Assembly (NCBI GenBank): GCA_026387085.1 | Contig: JAPLMK010000029.1 | Location: 1-12,241, forward strand | Source: Candidatus Omnitrophota bacterium | GTDB lineage: Bacteria; Ratteibacteria; UBA8468; MWAK01 | DNA: 12,241 nucleotides | Reading direction: 5' to 3' | Shown: one piece after another, positions 1 through 7,609 of the stretch | Numbering within the stretch: position 1 is the first letter of the stretch | How the letters are laid out: each line of letters begins with the position of its first letter | Notes under the pieces: model-generated | What the model saw: only the letters and a program-made list of their open reading frames with translations | Told to the model about the DNA's origin: nothing | Databases searched by the model: none | Program-made: the position numbers and the translations under genes

Positions 1-445
1 CCGCAATTGTTTGCGGGTAGAGCGTTCCGGCGGCGTAGAAGAGCACCGGATAGCAGGCCACTAGCAGGCAACCGATTATGCCGGACAAGCCCGGCGCCTC
101 TTCCTTCAGGATGCGGTAGAGAAGACAGACGCTTAACGCCAGTGCAAGGAAGTTGAGGAACCGCAGGAATACGACATTGGCGCCCAAGAAGAGGAAAATA
201 GACAGAAAGAACGGGTATCCCGGGCAATGGTAGGCGGAGGGGTGAATTCCGTCCAAAGAGCGTTGAAAGGTAAAAGCGATATTGCGGGCGATGGTGTAAT
301 AATCCTTTTCGTCAATAAACCGGAAATTACTCCCCAGGTAAAGGGAGTAACAAAAGCCGAATAAAAGGATGTAGGCAATAATGGCGGAGAGAATTCGTTT
401 TTCATTCTTCTTCAGAAATAACTGCAACCTTTCCGTAAAAGTCAT
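1..445 (-). CDS. GT-C membrane glycosyltransferase (PMT/ArnT-like), 5' part only
   Basis: Partial gene: 148 codons are visible, then it leaves the window at base 1. It begins MTFTERLQLF with a positively charged cytoplasmic end (KKNEKR), then a membrane helix at about residues 18-38. A short outer loop follows with acidic residues D45, E46 and D48 (IDEKDYY), the place where GT39/GT83-type enzymes carry their catalytic acid. Residues 72-80 read YHCPGYPFF, matching the PGYP motif common in this superfamily. Further hydrophobic stretches lie at about 78-110 and 119-140. Such enzymes move a sugar from a polyprenyl-phosphate donor to a lipid, protein or glycan outside the membrane. The ATG overlaps the TGA of the preceding glycosyltransferase gene as ATGA, so the two are probably translationally coupled. 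Family is fairly secure; donor and acceptor are unknown. Confidence 0.82.
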   Translation of the reverse strand, partial: MTFTERLQLFLKKNEKRILSAIIAYILLFGFCYSLYLGSNFRFIDEKDYYTIARNIAFTFQRSLDGIHPSAYHCPGYPFFLSIFLFLGANVVFLRFLNFLALALSVCLLYRILKEEAPGLSGIIGCLLVACYPVLFYAAGTLYPQTIA

Positions 446-1557
446 TTTTTGGTAATTTCCTCGTATACCTTGACTGTTTCTGTCGCGCACTTCTCCCAGC
501 GAAAAAGTTTTGCTCTTTCTCTTCCCTTTTCTTTCATCTTTTTCCGCAACTCCCCGTTGTTTAAAACTTCAGACATCGCTTTAGCCAATCCTTCGATGTT
601 ATACGGGTCCACCATTATGCCGGCATCACCGACAACTTCCGGAAGGGAGGAGGTATTGGAGGTGATTACCGGGCAACCGCAGGCCATGGCCTCCAAAGCC
701 GGCAGGCCGAATCCCTCAAAAATAGAAGGGTAAACAAAGAGGTCTGCGGCGCTGTAAAGCGAAGGCAGATTCCGGTTGGGGATATAACCGGTAAGAATAA
801 TTTCGTCGGGCAGGCCGGATTCTTTCAGCGAAGCGAAAATATCAGAGTAGAGCCAGGCCTTTTCGCCCACAATAACTAATTTATGTTTTATCTCCGGTTG
901 ATTTTTTCTTAGATTAACGTAGGCATTGATTAACCTGGGCAGATTTTTTCTGGGTTGAAGATTACTCACGCAAAGAATGAATTGTTCCGGAAGGCGGCAC
1001 CTTTTTTTAACCGCGGCGATTTCCGGAACATAGTCGGCCGGACAGAATTCCTCGCCCCCGCCATAGTAAATTACTTTTATCTTTTCGGGAGTTACTCCGA
1101 AAAAATTAATAATTTCCTTTTTGGAGTATTCGGAAACAGTGATAATTTTATTTGCCCGTTTTAAGGAAATCGGTAAAAGGGCGCGCATCTTGAGGTATTC
1201 CCGGCGGGTGAAGAACTCCGGGTGCCGCATAAAAGAGACATCGTGGACCGTAATTACTCCCCTAACCGAAGAGAAGGCGGGAAGATGGTACTGCGCGTGA
1301 AGTATGTCAACCGGCTGCTTTAAAATTTCCCGCGGTAAACTCCAAAGGAGGCGGGCAACAGCCCCGGCGGAAACAGCGGCGGTCTCAAAACCCTGTCCTT
1401 TTAATTGGGTTCCGGTTTCAATCAAGCCGGTTTTGGTTAGGTAGACCCGGCAATTTTTTGCCCACCCGATTTGAGCCATTCCGGCCAGCAATCCCCTGGC
1501 GTAGGTTTCGTTTCCACCCACCCGGCTGCCGATGGCATGACTCTCAATCCCAACCAT
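442..1557 (-). CDS. Glycosyltransferase family 4 (GT-B fold)
   Basis: A 371-residue cytoplasmic or membrane-associated glycosyltransferase that would add a sugar from a nucleotide-sugar donor to a growing glycan. The N-terminal acceptor domain has a glycine loop (GGNET, 14-18) and HDVSF at 105-109. The donor domain has QPRKN (201-205, basic residues for the donor phosphates) and the EX7E motif E281-E289 in EGFGLPALE, followed by ACGCPVI. An in-frame ATG 54 bases upstream (1611) would add MRSKLGLPRHNTPRNDAF. I reject it because those bases are a dispersed repeat, and MVGIESHAIG aligns with the usual family N-terminus. Neither start has a good Shine-Dalgarno. The longer form would overlap the upstream gene by 16 bases. 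It closely resembles the next upstream gene, probably an old tandem duplicate. Sugar specificity cannot be read. Confidence 0.9.
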   Translation of the reverse strand: MVGIESHAIGSRVGGNETYARGLLAGMAQIGWAKNCRVYLTKTGLIETGTQLKGQGFETAAVSAGAVARLLWSLPREILKQPVDILHAQYHLPAFSSVRGVITVHDVSFMRHPEFFTRREYLKMRALLPISLKRANKIITVSEYSKKEIINFFGVTPEKIKVIYYGGGEEFCPADYVPEIAAVKKRCRLPEQFILCVSNLQPRKNLPRLINAYVNLRKNQPEIKHKLVIVGEKAWLYSDIFASLKESGLPDEIILTGYIPNRNLPSLYSAADLFVYPSIFEGFGLPALEAMACGCPVITSNTSSLPEVVGDAGIMVDPYNIEGLAKAMSEVLNNGELRKKMKEKGRERAKLFRWEKCATETVKVYEEITKK

Positions 1558-1561
1558 AAAA

Positions 1562-1598
1562 GCGTCATTGCGAGGCGTATTATGCCGCGGCAATCCTA
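1562..1598. repeat. Dispersed repeat of the GTCATTGCGAGG type
   Basis: The plus strand reads GTCATTGCGAGG (1564-1575) and ends CCGCGGCAATCC (1585-1596). ATTGC (1567-1571) pairs with GCAAT (1590-1594), and GGC with GCC inside, so it can fold as an imperfect hairpin. I recognise this as one of the short dispersed elements found in several bacterial phyla, which translate as 'LPRH..PRND'. It abuts the TAG stop (1596-1598) of the upstream glycosyltransferase. It fills most of one of only two real gaps in the operon. Family membership is from memory; other genomic copies cannot be seen here. Confidence 0.65.
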
Positions 1599-2738
1599 AT
1601 TTTGAGCGCATATTTTTTCAAAAACCTTAAGCGTTTCCCGGGCGGTATTTTCCCAAGAAAACAGTTTCACTCTTTCCATTCCTTTGCGGCGCAGATTTTC
1701 GCGCAATCCGTTGTCCTTGAGCAACCTGCCCATCGCCTCCGCAATTTCCTCAACCGCGTAAGGATTTACTAAAAGGGCTGCGTCACCGGCCACTTCCGGC
1801 ATGGAGGAAACACTGGAGGTAATTATGGGGCAGCCGCAGGCCATCGCTTCCAGAATCGGCAGGCCGAAACCCTCGTAGAGGGAAGGAAAAATCAAGAACC
1901 GGGCCCGGCTGTAAAAATGAGGCAAAAGCGCGTTTCCCGCGTAGCCGGCAAAAATCACCTCATTCTTGAGGTTTAACTCTTCCCATGTCCGGAAAATTTC
2001 ATTGCAGAGCCAACCTTTGCGGCCCACCAAAACGAGTTTTTCTTTTAGGCCGGTTTTCTTTAGTTGTGAAAAAGCCCGCAGGATATTGGGGATGTTCTTC
2101 CGTGGTTCCAGGGTGCTCACGAAAAGAATGTAATCAGCGCCACCGGTAATTTGGTCGATTTCCGGACTGATTTGGGAATCCGGAACCGGCCGGAATTGAT
2201 CGTGGTCAACCGCCAGGGGTATGACCGTTATTTTCGCAGCCGGAATTCCGTATAATTCCTGGAGATCTTTTTTGGTGGCGTCTGCGTCAACAATAATGGC
2301 GTCAATGCCCGCCAGGAATTTTTGTAACTGAAATAGGACACTGCGGGTATATAAAAATTTGTTCCAATCAGGATTTCTTTTTAAGGCCACATCGTGGATA
2401 ACCGCCACTTTTTTGGCGCGCCTGGTAAAATAGAGAGACGGCCCCGGCAGATAGGCAAGGTCAAATTCCTTGCCGGCCAGCGTTTCCAGCGGTAGGGCAT
2501 ATTTGAGGCCGTAATCCAGAACCTTGTCCGGAATCATTCGCACAATTCCTTGAGCCCCGGGGAATTTGTCCCGCAATTCTTCCCGCAAACGACCGGCATT
2601 TCTAAAACTGGACCCAAAAAGGAGATAACGATTGGCGACATCGGAGTTCAACAGCCCGGGCAACACTTTAGTTACGTAATGGGCAATACCTGTTTTTTCC
2701 GGAAACGCCAGCACGGAGACGTCAACCAATACCTGCAC
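1596..2738 (-). CDS. Glycosyltransferase family 4 (GT-B fold), paralogue of next gene
   Basis: 380 residues starting at a GTG codon. Minus-strand GGGAGGA (2742-2748) lies three bases before it, a strong but tightly spaced ribosome binding site. The N-terminal domain opens MQVLVDVSVLAFPEKTGIAHY, a typical GT4 first strand and loop, and has HD at 115-116. The donor domain has EPRKN (211-215) and EX7E at E289-E297 (EGFGLPILE), then ACGCPII and MPEVAGDAALLV. Its C-terminal half is nearly colinear with the following gene, including EAMACGCP, PEV.GDA and ETXKVXE. This suggests duplication and then divergence of the acceptor half, as expected for two enzymes adding successive residues to one repeat unit. 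The spacer to the preceding gene is 16 bases and holds the ribosome binding site. Donor and linkage unknown. Confidence 0.92.
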   Translation of the reverse strand: MQVLVDVSVLAFPEKTGIAHYVTKVLPGLLNSDVANRYLLFGSSFRNAGRLREELRDKFPGAQGIVRMIPDKVLDYGLKYALPLETLAGKEFDLAYLPGPSLYFTRRAKKVAVIHDVALKRNPDWNKFLYTRSVLFQLQKFLAGIDAIIVDADATKKDLQELYGIPAAKITVIPLAVDHDQFRPVPDSQISPEIDQITGGADYILFVSTLEPRKNIPNILRAFSQLKKTGLKEKLVLVGRKGWLCNEIFRTWEELNLKNEVIFAGYAGNALLPHFYSRARFLIFPSLYEGFGLPILEAMACGCPIITSSVSSMPEVAGDAALLVNPYAVEEIAEAMGRLLKDNGLRENLRRKGMERVKLFSWENTARETLKVFEKICAQN

Positions 2739-2754
2739 CTATCCTCCCTGAATC

Positions 2755-4017
2755 TCATTTGACCGTCTGTTTATTCCGTAAACGAATCTTGCCGGCGTCA
2801 ATTGCGCTTGCATATATTTTTAAAAGATTTGTCAGGTAGATGTCTTTATTGTATTTCTCCTGGACTCTTTTGAATCCTGCCAATCCGTAAGATATTCCTT
2901 TTTCCTTATCCAACAAAATATTTTCAATTTTTTCCGCGAGGTCAATCACGTTTTTACATTCGGCCAAAAGGCCTGTTTTTCCGTCAACCAGCCAGTCGGG
3001 AATTCCGCCGGTCCGGTAAGCAACCACGGGTTTGGCGTTAGCCATCGCTTCAATTCCAACCAGGCAAAAAGGTTCTATCCAGACGGACGGAACAACCACC
3101 ACGTCTGCCATAGAATAATAGTCGCGCGTCTTTTCATAGGAAAGAGCGCCGACTAACTCAACCTTGTTTTCTAATTTAAGGATTTTAATTTTAGCGTATA
3201 CCCGGGACATATAGGGTCCATCGGTGACCAGATAAAGCCGAAAAGGAACCTTTAGTAACGCTGCGGCTTCTAAGAGATAATCGATACCTTTTTCATGAGA
3301 AGCTCTTCCCGCAAAAACGATACTGTTCTCATTTGGGCGCGCCAAACGGATATTTCTTTCCAGGACATTCTTAAGGTCATAAGTCGCCGTGAAGTTCGGC
3401 AGGTATGCAATCTGTTCTTCGCGGTATCCGTTTTGAAGAATACAGGAAATCATCGCTTGACTCAGCCCTATAATCTTATCCATTTTCCGGTGCAAGCGAT
3501 AAGAAAGATACCTTGGGATAGCATTCCGGCCATCATTTGAAAATGTTAGCAAATTCGGCAACAGACATCCTTCTGTTAAACATTTATATCCTAATGGATA
3601 GGGGCAAATTTCTCTGGTCTTTGGCAAAAGGCGCCAATTATTAAAACAGTATAACCTCGGGTCGTGGATGGAGCGGACACAGGGTGATGCTTTAAGAACT
3701 TCCGCGATTGAAAACGGATTTTGCAGATTATGAATATGCACAACATCGGGTTTTTCCTTCTCCAGAACGCGCCGCAGGTGCTTCCGGGCGGTAAAACACC
3801 GGCCTAAATAATCGATTATTCCACCGGTCGGTTGGGCAGCTATGCCCGGGATAATATATTCCTTGCGTTCGCCGATGAGATGGTTTTCCGGATAGTTTTC
3901 CGTTACAATAACGTTTTCCACCCCCAGGTCGTTTTCCAGATAGAAAAGCGTGTCAAAGAGCAACTTTTCGGCGCCGCCAAAAGGGCGGTAATGGTCGCAA
4001 AGGTGCAACACTTTCAT
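2755..4017 (-). CDS. Glycosyltransferase family 4 with cysteine-rich acceptor domain
   Basis: 420 residues, a third GT-B enzyme but from a different subgroup than its two downstream neighbours. It opens MKVLHLCDHYRPFGGAEK, with the glycine loop at 14-18. HIHN (94-97) and SIHDPRLYC (116-124) follow. Cysteines 124, 138, 146 and 151 form a cluster seen in a GT4 subgroup, possibly a metal or structural site. The donor domain has FAGRASHEKGIDYLLEA (235-251), E315-x7-E323 (EPFCLVGIE) and YRTGGIPDWLVDGKTGLL (334-351). Its ATG overlaps the preceding TGA as ATGA. AAGGA lies about 11 bases upstream, so initiation probably relies on coupling. It likely makes one early linkage of the glycan; substrate not deducible. 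Confidence 0.92.
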   Translation of the reverse strand: MKVLHLCDHYRPFGGAEKLLFDTLFYLENDLGVENVIVTENYPENHLIGERKEYIIPGIAAQPTGGIIDYLGRCFTARKHLRRVLEKEKPDVVHIHNLQNPFSIAEVLKASPCVRSIHDPRLYCFNNWRLLPKTREICPYPLGYKCLTEGCLLPNLLTFSNDGRNAIPRYLSYRLHRKMDKIIGLSQAMISCILQNGYREEQIAYLPNFTATYDLKNVLERNIRLARPNENSIVFAGRASHEKGIDYLLEAAALLKVPFRLYLVTDGPYMSRVYAKIKILKLENKVELVGALSYEKTRDYYSMADVVVVPSVWIEPFCLVGIEAMANAKPVVAYRTGGIPDWLVDGKTGLLAECKNVIDLAEKIENILLDKEKGISYGLAGFKRVQEKYNKDIYLTNLLKIYASAIDAGKIRLRNKQTVK

Positions 4018-5894
4018 CGTTTTCTATTCCTTCTTTTTGTTAACGGAATTAAAAGGGGCTTATCCTTAGTAAAGATTACTTTCTTACCGTTTCTTTTAAA
4101 ATAAAGGAATAAACCGAAAATTAAAGCGGAAAGCCAAAATAACGGATAAAGAATTATATCCAAAACCGCTTTGATTAGTTTTGCAAACAACAGGAACGGG
4201 TGTATTGTTATGTATCCCCAGGAAGATTTTTGAAACCAGGAAAAACGGATTATTTTATGCTGAGACACAACAAAAAACAGATGTCTGGGGCGGATTATAA
4301 CCAAAACTGCAAGCGCAATGCTTTTCCGGGAAGAAGCGCTGAAAAAAATCAGGTCATAACGATTGCGGCGAAAAAGGGAAAGATGTTTCAAGACCTTGAA
4401 TATTTTTTCTAATTTACGTTCGGTATGTTCTATTACATAAAGAGCGGAAATTATCCCGGAATCTTTTTTTTGCGAGTAGTGGTGTGTCCCGTGCCAGGTG
4501 GTAAAAATATCAAGATGGCATTTACCAAAAATTTTTCTGACAGTTTCCAGGAAACCATCCTGTGGGAAAAGGTCTATAAAAAGTATTTTTACCGGACTTT
4601 TTTCGCATCGGTATTCGCGCCTTTCTTTTATACAGTAAAGGTCCCAATAGTTTGCCTGATAGTATGCTTCTTCGATATCGTTTCGGCAAAAGCCGGGAAA
4701 TTCGCAGGGGATAGTCAGGTCATTGGAAAAGTGGGAAGAATCCTTGATATCCAATAATGTCTGTCCTTGTTCTTTGAGTATTTTCCAAACAGTGGTGCCA
4801 GGATAAGGGTTTAAGATGCCGTAATTAAAATCATCCAGACCGAGTTTTTGTTGGAATTGAATCGTCCGGCGTATGCTTTCCAGCGAATCACCGGGCAAGC
4901 CGATAATGAAGTACCCGACTACCCGCATCCCGGCTTGTTTAATCAGTTTGACACCGCGGACGATATCTTCAAGGGTTTCACCTTTTCGGATGCTGTTAAA
5001 AATATTTTCGTCGCCGGATTCGATACCCACGGCAACACTGGTACAACCGGCCTTACGCATAAGCCGGGCTAATTCCAAATCAATCTTGTCTGCCCGGATA
5101 CCGTTATGGCAATACCATTGAAGTTTAAGGTTCTCTTTAATAAGTAGCGCACAAAACATTTTGGCTCGTTCCGGCTCGAGGGTAAAGTTATCATCTAGTA
5201 TCTCAAAAGTCCTGATTCCGTAACGTTTTTGAGCTATTTTCAATTCTTCGATAACCTTTTCCGGGTTGCGGCCGCGCCATTTTTTGCCGGAAAGCAATCC
5301 AACGCAACAATAAATACAGGCATAAGGACATCCGCGGCTGGTTAGGAGCGGATAGCGAAAATCTTCGGGAGGAAAGATATCGATAACATCAAAATCAGGA
5401 AGAGGTAGCGTGTCTAAATTTTCGATGATTTTTATGGGATTGGTAATAATTTCGTTTTGGTTTCGATACGCAATGCCATCAACTTTATGGGTATCCTGGC
5501 CGCCGCTTATTCGGTTTATGAAATCGGCAAATGATATTTCAGAGTCGCCCAGGAAAACATATTCAAATTCTGGATTTTCGGTAAGAAATTCCCGGTAGGA
5601 CAGAGTTATGTGTGGTCCACCAGCTACGTGCAGGGCGCGAGTATAAACCTTTTTGATGTTCCGGGAAATTAACGCGGTAGAGCGGGCGGTTGCGGTTTTA
5701 ACTGAAAAACCGATAAGATCGGGCGCGTATTTCGCAACCCGACCGGCAATGATATCCGGCGGTTGATTGCTCGCGTTAATATCAAAAATTCTCACCTCAT
5801 GGCCCGAACTAATCAAAGATGCCGCCAAGTAACTTAAGCCAAGGTTGATGCTTCCTTTTTGCCAACCGGGTGGATTGATAAGCAAAACCTTCAT
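4014..5894 (-). CDS. Cobalamin-binding radical SAM protein with extra C-terminal membrane-associated domain
   Basis: 626 residues. Residues 1-125 form a Rossmann-like cobalamin-binding domain (MKVLLINPPG, AGGPHITLS at 91-99) without the DXHXXG histidine, as is usual in radical SAM methylases and relatives. The radical SAM core (about 180-400) carries CX3CX2C at C189, C193 and C196 (RGCPYACIYC), GIESGDENI (290-298) and IIGLPGD (330-336). Such enzymes use a [4Fe-4S] cluster, SAM and B12, often to methylate unactivated carbon; mutase and cyclase roles are also known. Residues 430-626 are extra. They include a VKILFIDLFPQDG start, two hydrophobic helices at about 562-599 and a very basic tail (TKRRNRKR). 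I cannot assign that part; the first portion looks like half of a GT-B domain. Both gene ends are ATGA overlaps. A role in modifying the exported glycan or its lipid carrier is inference. Confidence 0.88.
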   Translation of the reverse strand: MKVLLINPPGWQKGSINLGLSYLAASLISSGHEVRIFDINASNQPPDIIAGRVAKYAPDLIGFSVKTATARSTALISRNIKKVYTRALHVAGGPHITLSYREFLTENPEFEYVFLGDSEISFADFINRISGGQDTHKVDGIAYRNQNEIITNPIKIIENLDTLPLPDFDVIDIFPPEDFRYPLLTSRGCPYACIYCCVGLLSGKKWRGRNPEKVIEELKIAQKRYGIRTFEILDDNFTLEPERAKMFCALLIKENLKLQWYCHNGIRADKIDLELARLMRKAGCTSVAVGIESGDENIFNSIRKGETLEDIVRGVKLIKQAGMRVVGYFIIGLPGDSLESIRRTIQFQQKLGLDDFNYGILNPYPGTTVWKILKEQGQTLLDIKDSSHFSNDLTIPCEFPGFCRNDIEEAYYQANYWDLYCIKERREYRCEKSPVKILFIDLFPQDGFLETVRKIFGKCHLDIFTTWHGTHHYSQKKDSGIISALYVIEHTERKLEKIFKVLKHLSLFRRNRYDLIFFSASSRKSIALAVLVIIRPRHLFFVVSQHKIIRFSWFQKSSWGYITIHPFLLFAKLIKAVLDIILYPLFWLSALIFGLFLYFKRNGKKVIFTKDKPLLIPLTKRRNRKR

Positions 5895-6721
5895 CGGTTT
5901 CCCGCCTTTCCTGATATTTTAAGAACCCGTTTAAATCTTTTTCCTAACTTATGTAAATGTCTTTTATATTGATTTGGCGAAAAATAGATTTTTGGCATAA
6001 TTTTTTCGGAAAAATTATGCTTCGGCTGGTACCCCAAAATACTTTTTGCTCCTGATGTGTCAAACCGGGAATGTGGACTATCCGGCGCAATGTGAAATAT
6101 ACCAAAACGAATCTGTTCCTTTTCAATGGCTAAATTGATGGCCTGGATTACATCCTCAATATGCACAAAAGTAAGCCAACGCGGACAAGAATAGGGGAAT
6201 GAAGGAAAAGAAAATTCATGTTGTGGTGTAACGGTGGCCAGGCGAAGGCATATTATTTTCAGCTCGTGATTGATTGCATATAATTCGCACAGTTTTTCGG
6301 AAAGATATTTACTATAACCGTACATCCCGTCTGATGGGTGGCAGGGGTCGCCTTCCTTAACCCGGTAAAAACCACTTCCGAACCCTACCGCACAAACAGA
6401 ACTGCCGTAAATCACTTTGTTGACGTTATTCTTGATGGCGGCTTCTAAAACATTCAGGGTTCCGCCAACATTGGTTTCGAAAAATTCCCTGTCACTTACC
6501 GTTTTGTTGTCGGGAGTTACCGCAGCCAGATGCACAATTAAATCAATACCTTGCGCCGCCTGTAATACCTCTTGGGCGTTCCTGATATCCCCCCGGTAAA
6601 ATTCGAGTTCACTATTTACCGGAATTCTGCCAAAGACCCTGACGGTAAACCTTGAACTGATATTATTAATCAGCGCCTTCCCGATATAGCCGGAACCGCC
6701 CGTAATGAGTACTTTTTTCAT
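5891..6721 (-). CDS. NAD(P)-dependent sugar epimerase/dehydratase (extended SDR)
   Basis: 276 residues with the extended short-chain dehydrogenase fold. The nucleotide loop is GGSGYIG (8-14), acidic D45 sits in RGDIRN, and HLAA is at 64-67. The active site is the serine pair at S107/S108 (YGSSV) and the YXXXK catalytic pair Y134/K138 (YGYSK). WLTFVHIEDV (182-191) is the usual strand before the C-terminal substrate domain. Enzymes of this family make or reshape nucleotide sugars (C4 epimerisation, 4,6-dehydration, 4-keto reduction), so it probably supplies a donor for the neighbouring glycosyltransferases. It is shorter than the common 310-330 residues and its tail is basic (KRHLHKLGKRFKR), but the fold appears complete. 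The ATG follows the preceding TAG with no gap. The exact reaction is not identifiable. Confidence 0.9.
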   Translation of the reverse strand: MKKVLITGGSGYIGKALINNISSRFTVRVFGRIPVNSELEFYRGDIRNAQEVLQAAQGIDLIVHLAAVTPDNKTVSDREFFETNVGGTLNVLEAAIKNNVNKVIYGSSVCAVGFGSGFYRVKEGDPCHPSDGMYGYSKYLSEKLCELYAINHELKIICLRLATVTPQHEFSFPSFPYSCPRWLTFVHIEDVIQAINLAIEKEQIRFGIFHIAPDSPHSRFDTSGAKSILGYQPKHNFSEKIMPKIYFSPNQYKRHLHKLGKRFKRVLKISGKAGNR

Positions 6722-7609
6722 CTATTTCTTGCGCTTTACGATAGGTCTTTTTATCCATCCCCACAAACTCTTTTCTCTTATGTTTACATCTGAAATCAAA
6801 GAATTTTCTGGTGAAATAAGATATTTTAGGTCACAGTACAATTCACAACTTTTCTCTCTCTTAACTTTTGCAAATGTTTCTTTAAGAAGATTCCCCATGT
6901 ATCCGCGTTTATCGTAAATGCAAATTTTGCCATCTTCCTTTTTAGACAAACCTATTAAGTAACGGAACCAACTTAAGCACCTGTGTACATCTCCGTTATT
7001 ATTGATCACGTAATGGGTTATCCCTGCTTTACACACAAGCGTTGCAGGGGTCCTTCGGGACTGTAATGAAAACGGGTCTTCATAGGGGCTAATAAAAACC
7101 TTTAAGCCTTTTGATTTTAAAAATTTTTCCCAATCGTTCAACATATTTTCGTAACTAACATGATTGATAATATTTACCGCAACAGGAAATCCCGCACCCT
7201 GAAATTTTAAAATTATTTTCGCAAATTCTTCCACGCTTAAACCGGAGTTTTTATGATAGGAGCCGTTGATTATAATCCAATTATCCGGTTTTATTTTAGT
7301 TGTAAACTCCTCTATGCGATCGCTCATCAAATTTGTCGTAAGAGCATAGGTATGCTTATTCGGCAATTTTTCGCATAATGCTATAAAATCATCATAGACA
7401 AAAGGTTCTCCCCCGACAAAATCAATAATAGCAGGGTCCATTTTATGAAAAATTTCAAGCCACTGCTCTACGTTCAAATCAGGAGCAACTCTAACAGAAC
7501 CATCCGCTACGTGTAAAGACCCCGAAGAGACATGGTGCCAGCAATACGAGCAATTACCGAGGTTGCATTTCCAGGTTATATTTACCATAACCCTATCTAA
7601 TTTATTCAT
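6722..7609 (-). CDS. Radical SAM protein with SPASM-like C-terminal cysteines and CX4CX2C motif
   Basis: 295 residues. I chose the ATG at 7609 over one at 7639 because GGAGGA lies six bases before it and the preceding gene's stop overlaps it as ATGA. The N-terminus reads VNITWKCNLGNCSYCWHH. Cluster cysteines C15, C20 and C23 give CX4CX2C, one residue longer than the usual CX3CX2C; I checked this codon by codon. GGEP (66-69) is the SAM-binding motif. The C-terminus has C193 (CKAG), NNNGDVHRC (C211) and CELYC (C255, C259), which resembles a SPASM or twitch domain binding an auxiliary cluster. Relatives oxidise peptides or alcohols of sugars and cyclitols. Lying between an ABC exporter and a nucleotide-sugar enzyme, it may act on a sugar. 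No precursor peptide is visible. The gene is clearly AT-rich against its operon, hinting at separate acquisition. Confidence 0.87.
   Translation of the reverse strand: MNKLDRVMVNITWKCNLGNCSYCWHHVSSGSLHVADGSVRVAPDLNVEQWLEIFHKMDPAIIDFVGGEPFVYDDFIALCEKLPNKHTYALTTNLMSDRIEEFTTKIKPDNWIIINGSYHKNSGLSVEEFAKIILKFQGAGFPVAVNIINHVSYENMLNDWEKFLKSKGLKVFISPYEDPFSLQSRRTPATLVCKAGITHYVINNNGDVHRCLSWFRYLIGLSKKEDGKICIYDKRGYMGNLLKETFAKVKREKSCELYCDLKYLISPENSLISDVNIREKSLWGWIKRPIVKRKK

Noticed and set aside
133..405. 90-residue minus-strand open frame
   Set aside because: Out-of-frame shadow of the GT-C glycosyltransferase that occupies 1-445 on the same strand; the true frame shows membrane helices and family motifs.
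6722..7609. RiPP (modified peptide) locus suggested by a SPASM-like radical SAM next to an ABC transporter
   Set aside because: No precursor peptide gene, leader motif or peptidase is visible and the ABC transporter is a clear polysaccharide exporter; the junctions leave no room for a hidden small gene.
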